The notes under the pieces are model-generated. The model did not search any database, had not been told where the DNA came from, and saw nothing but the letters and a program-made list of their open reading frames with translations. Shown piece after piece: positions 45,711 to 55,120 of a stretch of 64,000 nt of DNA. Positions within the stretch are counted from its first letter, which is position 1. Each line of letters opens with the position of its first letter. Location of the stretch: the NCBI RefSeq assembly GCF_001715195.1, contig NZ_MDWE01000007.1:62001-126000 (forward strand). Reading direction: 5' to 3'. The DNA comes from Rhodohalobacter halophilus (GTDB lineage Bacteria; Bacteroidota; Rhodothermia; Balneolales; Balneolaceae). The translations under genes were made by a program, and so were the position numbers.

Positions 45711-46904
45711 TCAGCCAGAAGGTGCAACCCTCCCATGAACCTGCGCGGAAAGATCAATCATCATCGACATAATTGAGATTAAATCGTGATCCTCTACGGT
45801 TTTCTGTTCATCAGCCAGTTTGGTAACCTCGCTGTAGACCCGGTTCAGGTCCTCTTTATTGAGATTGTAGCCAAGCTCCTCCAGTTTTTTGCAGAGGGCA
45901 TGGCGGCCGGAGTGTTTGCCGATCACAAGCCGGTTGCAGTTCAATCCGACCGATTCGGGGGTCATAATTTCATAGGTGAGCGGGTTTTTCAGCACACCGT
46001 GCTGGTGGATTCCCGCTTCGTGGGCAAATGCATTTTCGCCGACAATCGCCTTGTTGGGCTGCACTCCTTTTCCGGTGATCTCCGTGAGCATCCGGCTCGA
46101 GGGACAGATCTGAGAGGTGTTCACGGAGGTGTCAAAATTCATATCGCCTAGACGGGTTTTCATCGCCATAACCACCTCTTCGAGTGATGCGTTGCCCGCC
46201 CGTTCGCCGATGCCGTTGATGGTGCACTCAACCTGCCGGGCTCCGTTCCGAACGGCCATAAGCGAGTTGGCAACGGCCAGACCGAGGTCGTTGTGGCAGT
46301 GTACGCTGATCACCGCTTTGTCGATATTGGGGATCTTCTCATGGAGGGTCCGGATCAGTTCGCCGTACTCCCAGGGAAGGGCGTAGCCTACGGTATCGGG
46401 TACGTTAATGGTGGTGGCTCCGGCCTCGATCACCGCCGTAAAGATGTCGGTCAGGAATGTCGGATCGCTCCTGGAAGCATCTTCGGCAGAGAACTCCACA
46501 TCGTCGCAGTGCGACTTCGCATACTCAACCGCTTTGACGGCCGATTCAAGCACCTCTTCGCGTGTCATCTGCAGTTTGTGTTTCATGTGGATGTCGCTGG
46601 TTGCGATGAAGGTGTGAACCCTTGGCTTTGCGGCAAACTCGAGGGCTGAAACGGCCCGCTCCAGATCCTCCTTGCGGGTCCGGCAGAGCGCTGCAACACG
46701 GCTCTCTTTTACGGTTTTGCCGATTTCGCGTACGGTTTGGTAATCTCCTTCGGATGCGATCGGAAACCCGGCCTCAATCACATCGGCACCCAGTAGTTCC
46801 AGCTGTAGGGCAAGGCGCAGCTTTTCACTGCGGTTCATGCTGTAGCCGGGACTCTGCTCTCCATCCCGGAGAGTCGTATCGAAGATGGTGATGTGATTGT
46901 TCAT
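45711..46904 (-). CDS. leuA: 2-isopropylmalate synthase lacking the regulatory domain
   Basis: Condenses acetyl-CoA with 2-oxoisovalerate, the committed step to leucine. The catalytic barrel is complete: [12 protein letters not shown] (9-20), HCHNDLGLA (about 204-212) and [14 protein letters not shown]. The linker with [16 protein letters not shown] is also present. The protein ends at residue 397, just where the leucine-binding C-terminal dimer domain of about 110 residues should begin. The 84-bp gap to leuC holds no remnant of it. It may therefore be insensitive to leucine. A homocitrate synthase/NifV-like identity is excluded mainly by operon context. Confidence 0.88.
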   Translation of the reverse strand: MNNHITIFDTTLRDGEQSPGYSMNRSEKLRLALQLELLGADVIEAGFPIASEGDYQTVREIGKTVKESRVAALCRTRKEDLERAVSALEFAAKPRVHTFIATSDIHMKHKLQMTREEVLESAVKAVEYAKSHCDDVEFSAEDASRSDPTFLTDIFTAVIEAGATTINVPDTVGYALPWEYGELIRTLHEKIPNIDKAVISVHCHNDLGLAVANSLMAVRNGARQVECTINGIGERAGNASLEEVVMAMKTRLGDMNFDTSVNTSQICPSSRMLTEITGKGVQPNKAIVGENAFAHEAGIHQHGVLKNPLTYEIMTPESVGLNCNRLVIGKHSGRHALCKKLEELGYNLNKEDLNRVYSEVTKLADEQKTVEDHDLISIMSMMIDLSAQVHGRVAPSG

Positions 46905-46931
46905 TGGATTATGATTGTTTGGTTTGCGTTA

Positions 46932-46953
46932 AGCTCCCTCTCAAGGAGGGGAG
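46932..46953. repeat. CTCCCTC...GGAGGGGAG palindrome, cimA-leuA gap
   Basis: A short CTCCCTCTCAAGGAGGGGAG hairpin lies in the 53-bp gap. It is the same family as the other operon-gap palindromes. Confidence 0.55.
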
Positions 46954-46957
46954 GTTT

Positions 46958-48574
<1,617 letters not shown>

Positions 48575-48614
48575 GTGGTTGGTTTGCTGTTGTGTGATTG
48601 ATAAATGGGTTTGA

Positions 48615-48640
48615 CGCGCCCCCCAATGGGGGCTGTCAGG
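48615..48640. repeat. CCCCC-GGGGG palindrome with CTGTCAGG, ilvC-cimA gap
   Basis: GCCCCCCAATGGGGGC forms a tight hairpin, followed by CTGTCAGG, the heptamer that is clustered at the window start. It sits between the 12-codon mini-ORF and cimA. Confidence 0.5.
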
Positions 48641-48641
48641 T

Positions 48642-48680
48642 TTATGGAGTCATTAGGAGAAGAGTGGATTGAGCTTTCAT
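48642..48680 (-). CDS. Possible 12-residue leader peptide before cimA
   Basis: A 12-codon frame (MKAQSTLLLMTP) starts at ATG 48680 and stops at TAA 48644-48642, in the 126-bp ilvC-cimA gap. It has an unusually good Shine-Dalgarno for this genome, GAGGAG seven bases before the ATG, and contains three consecutive Leu codons (CTT CTC CTA). A CCCCC-GGGGG hairpin follows. It could be a translated regulatory leader for cimA-leu or a chance frame. The case rests on the Shine-Dalgarno and the Leu run only. Confidence 0.3.
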   Translation of the reverse strand: MKAQSTLLLMTP

Positions 48681-48700
48681 GCGCTATCTCCTCTGATTCA

Positions 48701-49732
48701 TCACTCTGCGGGTTCAGGTTCGGGCTGGGAATTCTGGTTGCCCGGAATCCAGTTCATCATCGAGCGGAGCTCTTTTCCAACCTTCTCGATCTTGTGATTG
48801 CCAAGATTGTCGCGCATCCTGTTCAGGTTGGGGAGCTCGTTTTTGTTCTCGGCCATCCACTCATCGGCAAATGCCCCGCTTTGCACCTCTTCGAGAATAT
48901 TCTTCATCCGCTTTTTGGTGTCTGCGTCAATCACACGGCTTCCGCGGGTCAGTCCGCCAAACTCGGCCGTATCACTCACTGAGTAGTACATCCGCTCGAT
49001 CCCGCCTTCATACATCAGGTCGACAATCAGCTTCAGTTCATGAAGGCACTCGAAATAGGCGATTTCAGGCTGGTAACCGGCTTCCACAAGCACTTCAAAT
49101 CCGGCCTTGACCAGTTCGGATGCGCCTCCGCAGAGAACGGCTTGCTCGCCAAACAGGTCGGTCTCCGTCTCCTCTTTGAAGGTGGTTTCAAGAACGCCTG
49201 CACGGGTGCCTCCGATGGCCCTCGCATAGGCCAGTGCGGTGTCTTTGGCCGATCCCGATGCATCGTGGTGCACGGCAAACAGGCAGGGCACGCCCGATCC
49301 CTCGGTAAAGACGCGGCGGACCAGGTGTCCCGGCCCCTTGGGGGCAACCATAAAGACGTCAACGCCTTCAGGCGGCACAATTTGTCCGAACTGGATATTG
49401 AATCCGTGTGCAAACATCAGTGCATTTCCGGGTTCCAGGTGGGGTTCGATACTCTCTTTGTAGACACTGCCCTGATGCTGATCGGGGATCAGGACCATGA
49501 CGATGTCGCCCGCTTTCGCTGCTTCGGCGGTCTCCATGACGGTGAGTCCTTCCTGTTCGGCATCGCTCCATGAGGAGCTCTCCTTTCTGAGGCCGACAAC
49601 GACGCTGACCCCGCTGTCTTTCAGGTTCAGTGCATGTGCGTGCCCCTGGCTTCCGTAGCCGATAACGGCTACCGTTTTATCATTCAAAAGGTCGGGATTT
49701 GCATCTCCGTTGTAATATGTTTTTGCTTTCAT
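48701..49732 (-). CDS. ilvC: Ketol-acid reductoisomerase, class I
   Basis: Isomerises and reduces acetolactate or acetohydroxybutyrate in valine/isoleucine synthesis. The 343 residues are the short class I form. The nucleotide-binding [13 protein letters not shown] is at 25-37, and the GLRKESSSW loop (47-55) suggests NADPH. Metal-binding acidic residues lie in [12 protein letters not shown] (about 191-202) and [11 protein letters not shown] short Pro/Glu-rich tail ends the protein. It lies between ilvN (47-bp gap) and cimA. Confidence 0.95.
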   Translation of the reverse strand: MKAKTYYNGDANPDLLNDKTVAVIGYGSQGHAHALNLKDSGVSVVVGLRKESSSWSDAEQEGLTVMETAEAAKAGDIVMVLIPDQHQGSVYKESIEPHLEPGNALMFAHGFNIQFGQIVPPEGVDVFMVAPKGPGHLVRRVFTEGSGVPCLFAVHHDASGSAKDTALAYARAIGGTRAGVLETTFKEETETDLFGEQAVLCGGASELVKAGFEVLVEAGYQPEIAYFECLHELKLIVDLMYEGGIERMYYSVSDTAEFGGLTRGSRVIDADTKKRMKNILEEVQSGAFADEWMAENKNELPNLNRMRDNLGNHKIEKVGKELRSMMNWIPGNQNSQPEPEPAE

Positions 49733-49779
49733 TGGGTTGAGTTGTTGTTGGGGTGTGTGATTAAAAATGGTTGTACAAG

Positions 49780-50304
49780 TCAGTTGATATTCACCGCTCC
49801 CTGAAACTCCCGTTTCAGCGCCACGCTTCCGGTACGCGACATCTCGGTGATGCCGTACGGTTTCAGGACCTTGATCATGGCATCCACCTTATCGGTATTG
49901 CCGGTCACCTCAAGGGCCAGTTTGTCGTCTGTGATGTCGATCACCTTCGCTTTAAAAGCCTGGGCAATGAGCATAATTTCGGGCCTGCCCGCCTTGGCAG
50001 TTGAAACTTTCACGATGGCCAGCTCGCGTTCGATACACTTTTTGTGAGTCAGGTCGGTCACTTTCACCACATCGATCACATTGTGAAGGTGCTTGCTGAT
50101 CTGCTCTACGGTCGATTCATCGCCATAGGTGGTGATGGTGATTCGTGCCATTCCCTGTTCAGCCTCTGAGGCAAAGGTGACGCTTTCCAGTTCAAACCCC
50201 TTTCCGCTGAAGATCCCGAGGATCCTCGAAAAGGTGTTCAGGTTGTGCTTTACCAGCACCGACAGGGTGTGCCGGGAGTCTTTAGTTACGATTTGGGTAC
50301 TCAT
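49780..50304 (-). CDS. ilvN: Acetolactate synthase small (regulatory) subunit
   Basis: The regulatory subunit that binds valine and activates IlvB. I start it at ATG 50304, whose ATGA overlaps the ilvB stop; an upstream in-frame start at 50313 adds three residues. The 174-residue protein has an N-terminal ACT domain ([21 protein letters not shown]) and the C-terminal ALS_ss_C domain. Full-length architecture indicates normal valine feedback. The ATGA overlap implies translational coupling to ilvB. The IlvH-type label would be equally correct. Confidence 0.93.
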   Translation of the reverse strand: MSTQIVTKDSRHTLSVLVKHNLNTFSRILGIFSGKGFELESVTFASEAEQGMARITITTYGDESTVEQISKHLHNVIDVVKVTDLTHKKCIERELAIVKVSTAKAGRPEIMLIAQAFKAKVIDITDDKLALEVTGNTDKVDAMIKVLKPYGITEMSRTGSVALKREFQGAVNIN

Positions 50305-52085
50305 TGGCCACACTCCTCATCTGATTCTACCATTTCGTTCAGGGCTGCGCCGGCCGGCACCATCGGATAGCAGTTTTCAGTTTCAACAACCCGCAGGTCC
50401 ATCAGCACGGGTTTGTCTTTGATCTTCATCGCATCGTTGAGCACCTGCTGCATTTCAGCCGGGGTGGTGGCTCTCATGCCGACGGCACCATAGCACTCGG
50501 CCATTTTGACGAAATCGGGGTTGTTGGATCCGAAGACGGAATAGCTGGTTCGGTTGCCGTAGAAGAGCTGCTGCCACTGGCGCACCATGCCGAGGCAGTT
50601 GTTGTTCATCAGTGCGATCTTGACGGGGATGTTGTACTCAACGGCTGTGGCCAGCTCGCAAGAGAGCATCTGAAAGCCGCCGTCGCCGGTAATGCAGACC
50701 ACTTCGCGATCGGGACAGGCCAGGGCTGCGCCCATAGCTGCCGGAAATCCGAAGCCCATCGTGCCGAGCCCGCCCGAAGAGATCCACGATCGGGGATGGT
50801 TGAATCTGTAGTGCTGGGCCGCCCACATCTGGTGCTGGCCTACATCGGTTACCACAATGGCATTGCCTCCGGTTACTTCGGAGATCATTTTTACCATATG
50901 CTGCGGGTAGATGCAGTTGTCAGCTTTGGGAACCTTGAGCGGGTGCTCCCTTTGCCAAGTGTGGATGGTATCCCACCAATCTGTGGTATCGGGCGGGCCG
51001 GCTAGTTTATCGATGGCCGGAATCACATGTTTGACATCACCCACGATCGGTACCTCAACGGGTACGTTTTTGCCGATACAGGAGGGGTCAATGTCGATAT
51101 GGATTTTCCGGGATTTTTGAGAAAAACCGTCGAGGCGTCCGGTGACACGGTCGTCGAACCGGGCCCCCACGGCAAGCAGTACGTCGCATTCGGTCATGGC
51201 CATGTTGGCCGCCCAGGTGCCGTGCATCCCCAGCATGCCGAGCGACTGGGGCTTGCTTTCGGGAAATGCACCCAGTCCCATCAGGGTGGTAGTCACCGGG
51301 ATATTCAGGCGCTCGGCAAATGCGGTCACCTCTTCCCACGCTTCACCCAGAATGGCACCGCCACCCACATAGATGAGTGGCTTTTTGGCCTCACTGAGCA
51401 TTTCTGCCGCTTTGGCAATCTGGGTTCCATGGCCCTGAATGTGTGGTTTGAAACTGGGGATCTCCACCTTCTTCATTCCGGAGTAGCGCGCAGGGGTGTT
51501 CAGCATATCCTTCGGTAGATCGACCAAAACCGGACCCGGACGGCCGTTGGTGGCAATATGAAACGCTTCGCGTATGACATGTTCCAGTTCATCCACATCC
51601 CTGACCAGGTAGTTCTGTTTGGTGATTGGGCGGGTGATCCCCACGATGTCGGCCTCCTGAAAAGCGTCGTTGCCGATCACTCCGGTGGGTACCTGTCCGG
51701 TAAAGACGACCAGCGGAATCGAATCCATCATTGCCGTGGCGATACCGGTTACCGTGTTGGTGCCTCCGGGCCCCGAGGTGGCCAGCACCACGCCGGGTTT
51801 ACCGGTTGCCCGCGCATACCCGTCGGCTGCATGGGTGCCCGACTGTTCATGGCGAATCAGTACGTGGTTCAGGTCGTGATTGTCAAAAAGGGTGTCGTAT
51901 ACCGGGAGAACCGCACCGCCCGGATATCCGAAAATCGTCTCGACTCCCAGGTCGGCCAGGGTTTTGATAAGGATTTCCGCTCCGTTATGCGGACAATCTT
52001 CCGGTTTTTCTATTGCCTGGAGTGAAGAGGGCTGAGCGTTCTTTTTTGCTGTGGAAGTGGGTTGGTTTGATTTCATTTGCCTCAT
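50301..52085 (-). CDS. ilvB: Acetolactate synthase large subunit
   Basis: A thiamine-diphosphate enzyme that makes 2-acetolactate or 2-aceto-2-hydroxybutyrate, the first shared step to Val, Leu and Ile. The 594 residues show the catalytic Glu80 (IRHEQSGTHAA) and the TPP-binding GDGGF near 465 with NNN about 27 residues later. An in-frame ATG at 52076 may be the true start; GAGGC just upstream could serve as its Shine-Dalgarno. It is the first structural gene of the operon and begins 12 bases after the 3' arm of the leader stem at 52097-52110. Confidence 0.95.
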   Translation of the reverse strand: MRQMKSNQPTSTAKKNAQPSSLQAIEKPEDCPHNGAEILIKTLADLGVETIFGYPGGAVLPVYDTLFDNHDLNHVLIRHEQSGTHAADGYARATGKPGVVLATSGPGGTNTVTGIATAMMDSIPLVVFTGQVPTGVIGNDAFQEADIVGITRPITKQNYLVRDVDELEHVIREAFHIATNGRPGPVLVDLPKDMLNTPARYSGMKKVEIPSFKPHIQGHGTQIAKAAEMLSEAKKPLIYVGGGAILGEAWEEVTAFAERLNIPVTTTLMGLGAFPESKPQSLGMLGMHGTWAANMAMTECDVLLAVGARFDDRVTGRLDGFSQKSRKIHIDIDPSCIGKNVPVEVPIVGDVKHVIPAIDKLAGPPDTTDWWDTIHTWQREHPLKVPKADNCIYPQHMVKMISEVTGGNAIVVTDVGQHQMWAAQHYRFNHPRSWISSGGLGTMGFGFPAAMGAALACPDREVVCITGDGGFQMLSCELATAVEYNIPVKIALMNNNCLGMVRQWQQLFYGNRTSYSVFGSNNPDFVKMAECYGAVGMRATTPAEMQQVLNDAMKIKDKPVLMDLRVVETENCYPMVPAGAALNEMVESDEECGQ

Positions 52086-52096
52086 GGGTATAGATT

Positions 52097-52170
52097 ACCC
52101 GCCAGAGGTTGTCAGTTGAAATCGCAATGTTAAGAAGGGAAAGGATTTTGGCTTTTAACCTCTGGCGGGT
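52097..52170 (-). promoter_or_regulatory. ilv leader stem: perfect 14-bp arms before ilvB
   Basis: On the transcript, the 5' arm ACCCGCCAGAGGTT (52170-52157) and the 3' arm AACCTCTGGCGGGT (52110-52097) are perfectly complementary across a 46-base pyrimidine-rich loop. The 5' arm begins four bases after the leader-peptide stop, and the 3' arm ends 11 bases before the first ilvB ATG. There is no U-run after it. It is therefore unlikely to be an intrinsic terminator and would more probably block ilvB initiation or expose a Rho site. Confidence 0.65.
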
Positions 52171-52174
52171 GGGA

Positions 52175-52351
52175 TTATCTAATAATTAGGTTTAGAATTA
52201 GAATGCCAGAGATTAGAGATAGAATTAGAATATCAATAATAATACTGATGTCAATAATGACGTCAGAAATTAGAATTCCAATTCCCGCGATAATAGAGAG
52301 TGATGCAAAAAGAACCTGAATCAGGCAGGCAGCAGACAGAGCATGAGCCAT
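52175..52351 (-). CDS. ilv operon leader peptide, Ile/Leu/Val-rich
   Basis: A 58-residue frame starts at ATG 52351 and stops at TAA 52177-52175, ahead of ilvB. It contains 19 Ile, 11 Leu and 2 Val. Of the last 40 residues, 26 are Ile, Leu or Val, largely ATT and CTA codons in runs such as SIIIDILILSLISGILILNL. This matches the logic of leader peptides that sense charged tRNA for branched-chain amino acids. The frame is AT-rich, unlike the GC-rich structural genes. A GGAG lies two bases from the ATG, short for a Shine-Dalgarno. No role beyond regulation is suggested. Confidence 0.72.
   Translation of the reverse strand: MAHALSAACLIQVLFASLSIIAGIGILISDVIIDISIIIDILILSLISGILILNLIIR
52205..52214 (-). 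promoter_or_regulatory. Alternative pairing segment inside the ilv leader
   Basis: On the transcript, AATCTCTGGC spans leader codons 46-49. It can pair over 10 bp (one G-U) with GCCAGAGGTT, which is the 5' arm of the leader stem (52166-52157). That pairing excludes the 14-bp stem. The segment is therefore the anti-blocking partner expected of an attenuator. Confidence 0.55.
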
Positions 52352-52363
52352 CTCTCCGGAGAG
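52352..52363. promoter_or_regulatory. 12-bp palindrome before the ilv leader start
   Basis: CTCTCCGGAGAG is a perfect palindrome directly abutting the leader ATG on the transcript. It contains the only Shine-Dalgarno-like GGAG. It could be an operator or a hairpin that tempers leader translation. Confidence 0.35.
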
Positions 52364-52440
52364 GAGATCGGCTGAGCAGATGCTATGTGAAATGGCTGTT
52401 GTCAAGCTGCGCTTTTGGTTTGTTGTTTATCGCTTCAAAA

Positions 52441-52469
52441 AAGCTATACAATGGATTTTGTCATGTCAA
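52441..52469 (-). promoter_or_regulatory. Probable promoter of the ilv-leu operon
   Basis: On the minus strand TTGACA, 17 bases, TAGCTT. Read as a Bacteroidota promoter it is TTG, 20 bases, TAGCTTTT, one mismatch from TAnnTTTG. Transcription would begin near 52434, about 80 bases before the leader ATG. A second TTGACA at 52405-52400 has a poor -10. Confidence 0.55.
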
Positions 52470-52549
52470 GATTTTTTTTAAAAAAATGTTTGAATATCAT
52501 TAAGACGAAATCATGAATTTATAAAAAGCGCTTCCATTGAAATTAAAAT

Positions 52550-52565
52550 AGATGGCTAACCATCT
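52550..52565. promoter_or_regulatory. Inverted repeat AGATGG-CTAA-CCATCT before ilvD
   Basis: A perfect 6-bp inverted repeat with a four-base centre lies 31 bases before the ilvD start. It may be an operator or a small hairpin in the ilvD leader. No leader peptide is seen on this side. Confidence 0.35.
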
Positions 52566-52596
52566 GTAAAGAAACGACTAAACCCCGACATCTGAA

Positions 52597-54276
52597 ATGA
52601 CTGCAAAAATCAATAAATTTAGCTCAAGATTAACTGAAAGTGAATCACAAGTTGGATCCCGGGCAATGCTCTACGCTACCGGCCTGAGCGAGGATGACAT
52701 GAAAAAGGCCCAGGTGGGCATTGCAAGTACCGGCTGGGATGGCAATCCGTGCAACATGCACCTGAACGGATTGGCCGGTGTAGTCAAGAAGGGAGTATGG
52801 GAGGAGGGGATGGTTGGTTTTGTCTTCCACTCGATCGGGGTGAGCGACGGGATTTCAATGGGTACCCAGGGAATGAAATACTCCCTGCCATCGAGGGATA
52901 TCATTGCCGATTCGATCGAGACGGTGATGCGGGCACAGTGGTACGATGCCAACATCTCGGTGGTTGGCTGCGACAAGAACATGCCCGGATCGGTGATGGC
53001 GATGGCCCGGGTGAACCGTCCGTCGATTATGGTGTATGGGGGCACCATCAGCCCGGGCGAGCTTGACGGACAGAAACTGGATATTGTCTCGGCGTTTGAG
53101 TCGTACGGGCAGTACCTCTCAGAAGAGATTACCAAAGAGCAGATGCACCGGGTGCTGAAGCACGCCTGTCCTACAGCCGGCGCGTGCGGCGGGATGTATA
53201 CGGCCAATACGATGGCGTCTGCTATCGAGACACTCGGTATGAGCCTGCCGTTCAGTTCCTCCATCCCCGCAGTGAACCGGGAGAAGCAGAAAGAGTGTGA
53301 GCGGGCCGGCAAGGCGATCCGCCGGCTGCTCGAAGAGGATATTAAACCGCTCGATATCATCACCAGAACCTCGCTCGAGAATGCGGTGGCGATGATCATT
53401 GCACTGGGCGGGTCGACTAACGCCGTCATGCACATGCTGGCGATTGCCCATGCGGCCGGAGTCGATTTTACGATCGACGATTTCCAGGCGGTGAGCGACC
53501 GGGCCCCGTTTCTGGCCGACCTGAAGCCGAGCGGAAAGTATGTGATGGAAGATCTCTACAATGTGGGCGGGGTGCCTGCGGTTCAGAAGCTGCTGCTTGA
53601 GGAGGGGCTCCTCAGCGGCGACTGCCTCACCGTTACGGGCAAGACCCTGGCCGAGAATGTAGCCGATGTACCGGGCCTGTTTGAAGAGCAGAATATTATC
53701 CATCCGGTCAGTAGCCCCGTCAAGAAGACCGGCCACCTGCAGATCCTCTACGGCAACCTGTCGCCCGAAGGGAGTGTGGCCAAGATCACGGGCAAGGAGG
53801 GGACACGGTTCACCGGCCCGGCCGTTGTGTTTGAATCGGAAGAGGATGCCCTGAAAGGCATTCAGGCCGGAAAAGTGAAAAAAGGAAATGTGGTGGTAAT
53901 TCGCTATGAAGGCCCCAAAGGCGGCCCGGGCATGCGCGAGATGCTGTCGATCACCTCGGCCATTATGGGGGCCGGGCTTGGCAACGATGTGGCGCTGATT
54001 ACCGACGGACGCTTTTCGGGCGGCACCCATGGGTTTGTGATCGGCCACGTTACCCCCGAGGCGCAGCTGGGCGGTGCGATCGCGCTGATTCAGAACGGCG
54101 ACACCATCACCATCGACGCCGATGAGCGGATCCTGAATGTAGGCCTGACCGAAGAGGAGCTCGACACCCGCCGCAAACAGTGGACGGCCCCGGAGCTCAA
54201 GATCAAAAGCGGTTCACTCTACAAATACGCACAGCTGGTTTCAACCGCGAGTAAAGGGTGCGTGACGGATGGGTAG
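52597..54276 (+). CDS. ilvD: Dihydroxy-acid dehydratase
   Basis: An iron-sulfur enzyme that dehydrates dihydroxy-isovalerate/-methylvalerate to the 2-oxo acids for Val, Leu and Ile. The 559 residues show the three cluster-region cysteines: one in [10 protein letters not shown] (about 126) and two in CPTAGACGG (about 191 and 197). The catalytic-loop RFSGGTHG lies near 472-479. It is transcribed divergently from the ilvB operon across a 511-bp gap. By eye it is one of the most GC-rich genes in the window. Confidence 0.95.
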   Translation: MTAKINKFSSRLTESESQVGSRAMLYATGLSEDDMKKAQVGIASTGWDGNPCNMHLNGLAGVVKKGVWEEGMVGFVFHSIGVSDGISMGTQGMKYSLPSRDIIADSIETVMRAQWYDANISVVGCDKNMPGSVMAMARVNRPSIMVYGGTISPGELDGQKLDIVSAFESYGQYLSEEITKEQMHRVLKHACPTAGACGGMYTANTMASAIETLGMSLPFSSSIPAVNREKQKECERAGKAIRRLLEEDIKPLDIITRTSLENAVAMIIALGGSTNAVMHMLAIAHAAGVDFTIDDFQAVSDRAPFLADLKPSGKYVMEDLYNVGGVPAVQKLLLEEGLLSGDCLTVTGKTLAENVADVPGLFEEQNIIHPVSSPVKKTGHLQILYGNLSPEGSVAKITGKEGTRFTGPAVVFESEEDALKGIQAGKVKKGNVVVIRYEGPKGGPGMREMLSITSAIMGAGLGNDVALITDGRFSGGTHGFVIGHVTPEAQLGGAIALIQNGDTITIDADERILNVGLTEEELDTRRKQWTAPELKIKSGSLYKYAQLVSTASKGCVTDG

Positions 54277-54516
54277 GAAGGGTTAAGTGTAAGAGGTACA
54301 TACGGATGGGGGTGGATCTTGTGATAAGTTAAAAACTGTCTCCACTCATCCGATCTCACAAAATAGCTTTTGTGGTTTTGGAGCATTTATTTTAAAGTCA
54401 GTTTGTACGGACTGATTTTAAGTTGTACCGAATGTACCCGATCCGATTGTAGATGGATAAAACTTAACAGATATAAAGAAGTTGATTAATATCGATGTAA
54501 AGCATGTGAGTGCCAA
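54277..54516. other. 240-bp gap between ilvD and the DinB-like gene
   Basis: No gene is seen. TCAGT (54398-54402) and ACTGA (54411-54415) form a weak hairpin followed by TTTT that could end ilvD transcription. TTGTAC is repeated on both sides of it. Nothing else stands out. Confidence 0.35.
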
Positions 54517-54960
54517 TTACCCTTCTAGTACTCGTCTCAAGTAGTTGATCTGTCCAAGATGATACATCAGATGACCTGAAAGATGATTCAGGAAAAAGCC
54601 GAGTGTCATCGGGTGGCCAAAAAGTGCCTCGGGGAACTCTTCATTCAACTCTTCATCTGATATATTATTCAAAACGGTAGAAACCAATTGTTGTGTCTCC
54701 TCAATATCACGGAGAATCCGATCGCGAGGTACATTTTTTTGACTGAACTCTGCAGGACGATCCCGTTTATATTCTGTATCACCGATTTTTGTCCCGACAT
54801 AGTAGTTAAGATTTCCAATCAAATGGATTGCCAAATTACCCGCACTGTTGGTGACTGCCCCGGTGGTTTTCCAGAGATTCTCTTCTGCTTCAAATAAAGA
54901 GATCTCCCGGCTTAATTTGCCGAGATCCCGTACAAGTATTTTTTTGATGTCCTTAACCAT
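54517..54960 (-). CDS. DinB-like / DUF1572 four-helix protein
   Basis: A 147-residue protein with the DinB/YfiT helical-bundle pattern. The expected metal-binding histidines appear as His46 (NLAIHLIGN) and a His cluster in HLSGHLMYHLGQINYLRR near the C-terminus. Members of this superfamily are often thiol- or metal-dependent transferases of unknown substrate. It lies between ilvD and the AbgT gene and shares no obvious operon. Confidence 0.78.
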   Translation of the reverse strand: MVKDIKKILVRDLGKLSREISLFEAEENLWKTTGAVTNSAGNLAIHLIGNLNYYVGTKIGDTEYKRDRPAEFSQKNVPRDRILRDIEETQQLVSTVLNNISDEELNEEFPEALFGHPMTLGFFLNHLSGHLMYHLGQINYLRRVLEG

Positions 54961-55120
54961 TGTCGGAATGCCGAATTGCCTTATAGTTGACGATAAATTA
55001 AAACATACTCTTTAGGGTAATCATAAAAAGTGAGGAATCAATCCATTTCTTCTTGCATAGAGGTTCGAATCTCGTATTTTCTTCAACGGATGTTGATAAC
55101 ATTAACCAAAATGAGTTAAC

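Noticed and set aside
52097-52170. The 14-bp stem before ilvB as an intrinsic terminator
   Set aside because: No U-run follows the 3' arm (AATCTATACCC instead), and the loop is 46 bases. Treated as regulatory structure.
53119-54048. A 309-codon antisense frame opposite ilvD, and another at 52671-53435
   Set aside because: These are GC-rich shadow frames of ilvD with low-complexity translations. No start signal or homology pattern.
55055-55085. tRNA T-arm-like GAGGTTCGAATCTC
   Set aside because: The GGTTCGAATC core is striking, but no acceptor, D or anticodon stems can be built around it and no CCA follows. At most a tRNA fragment.
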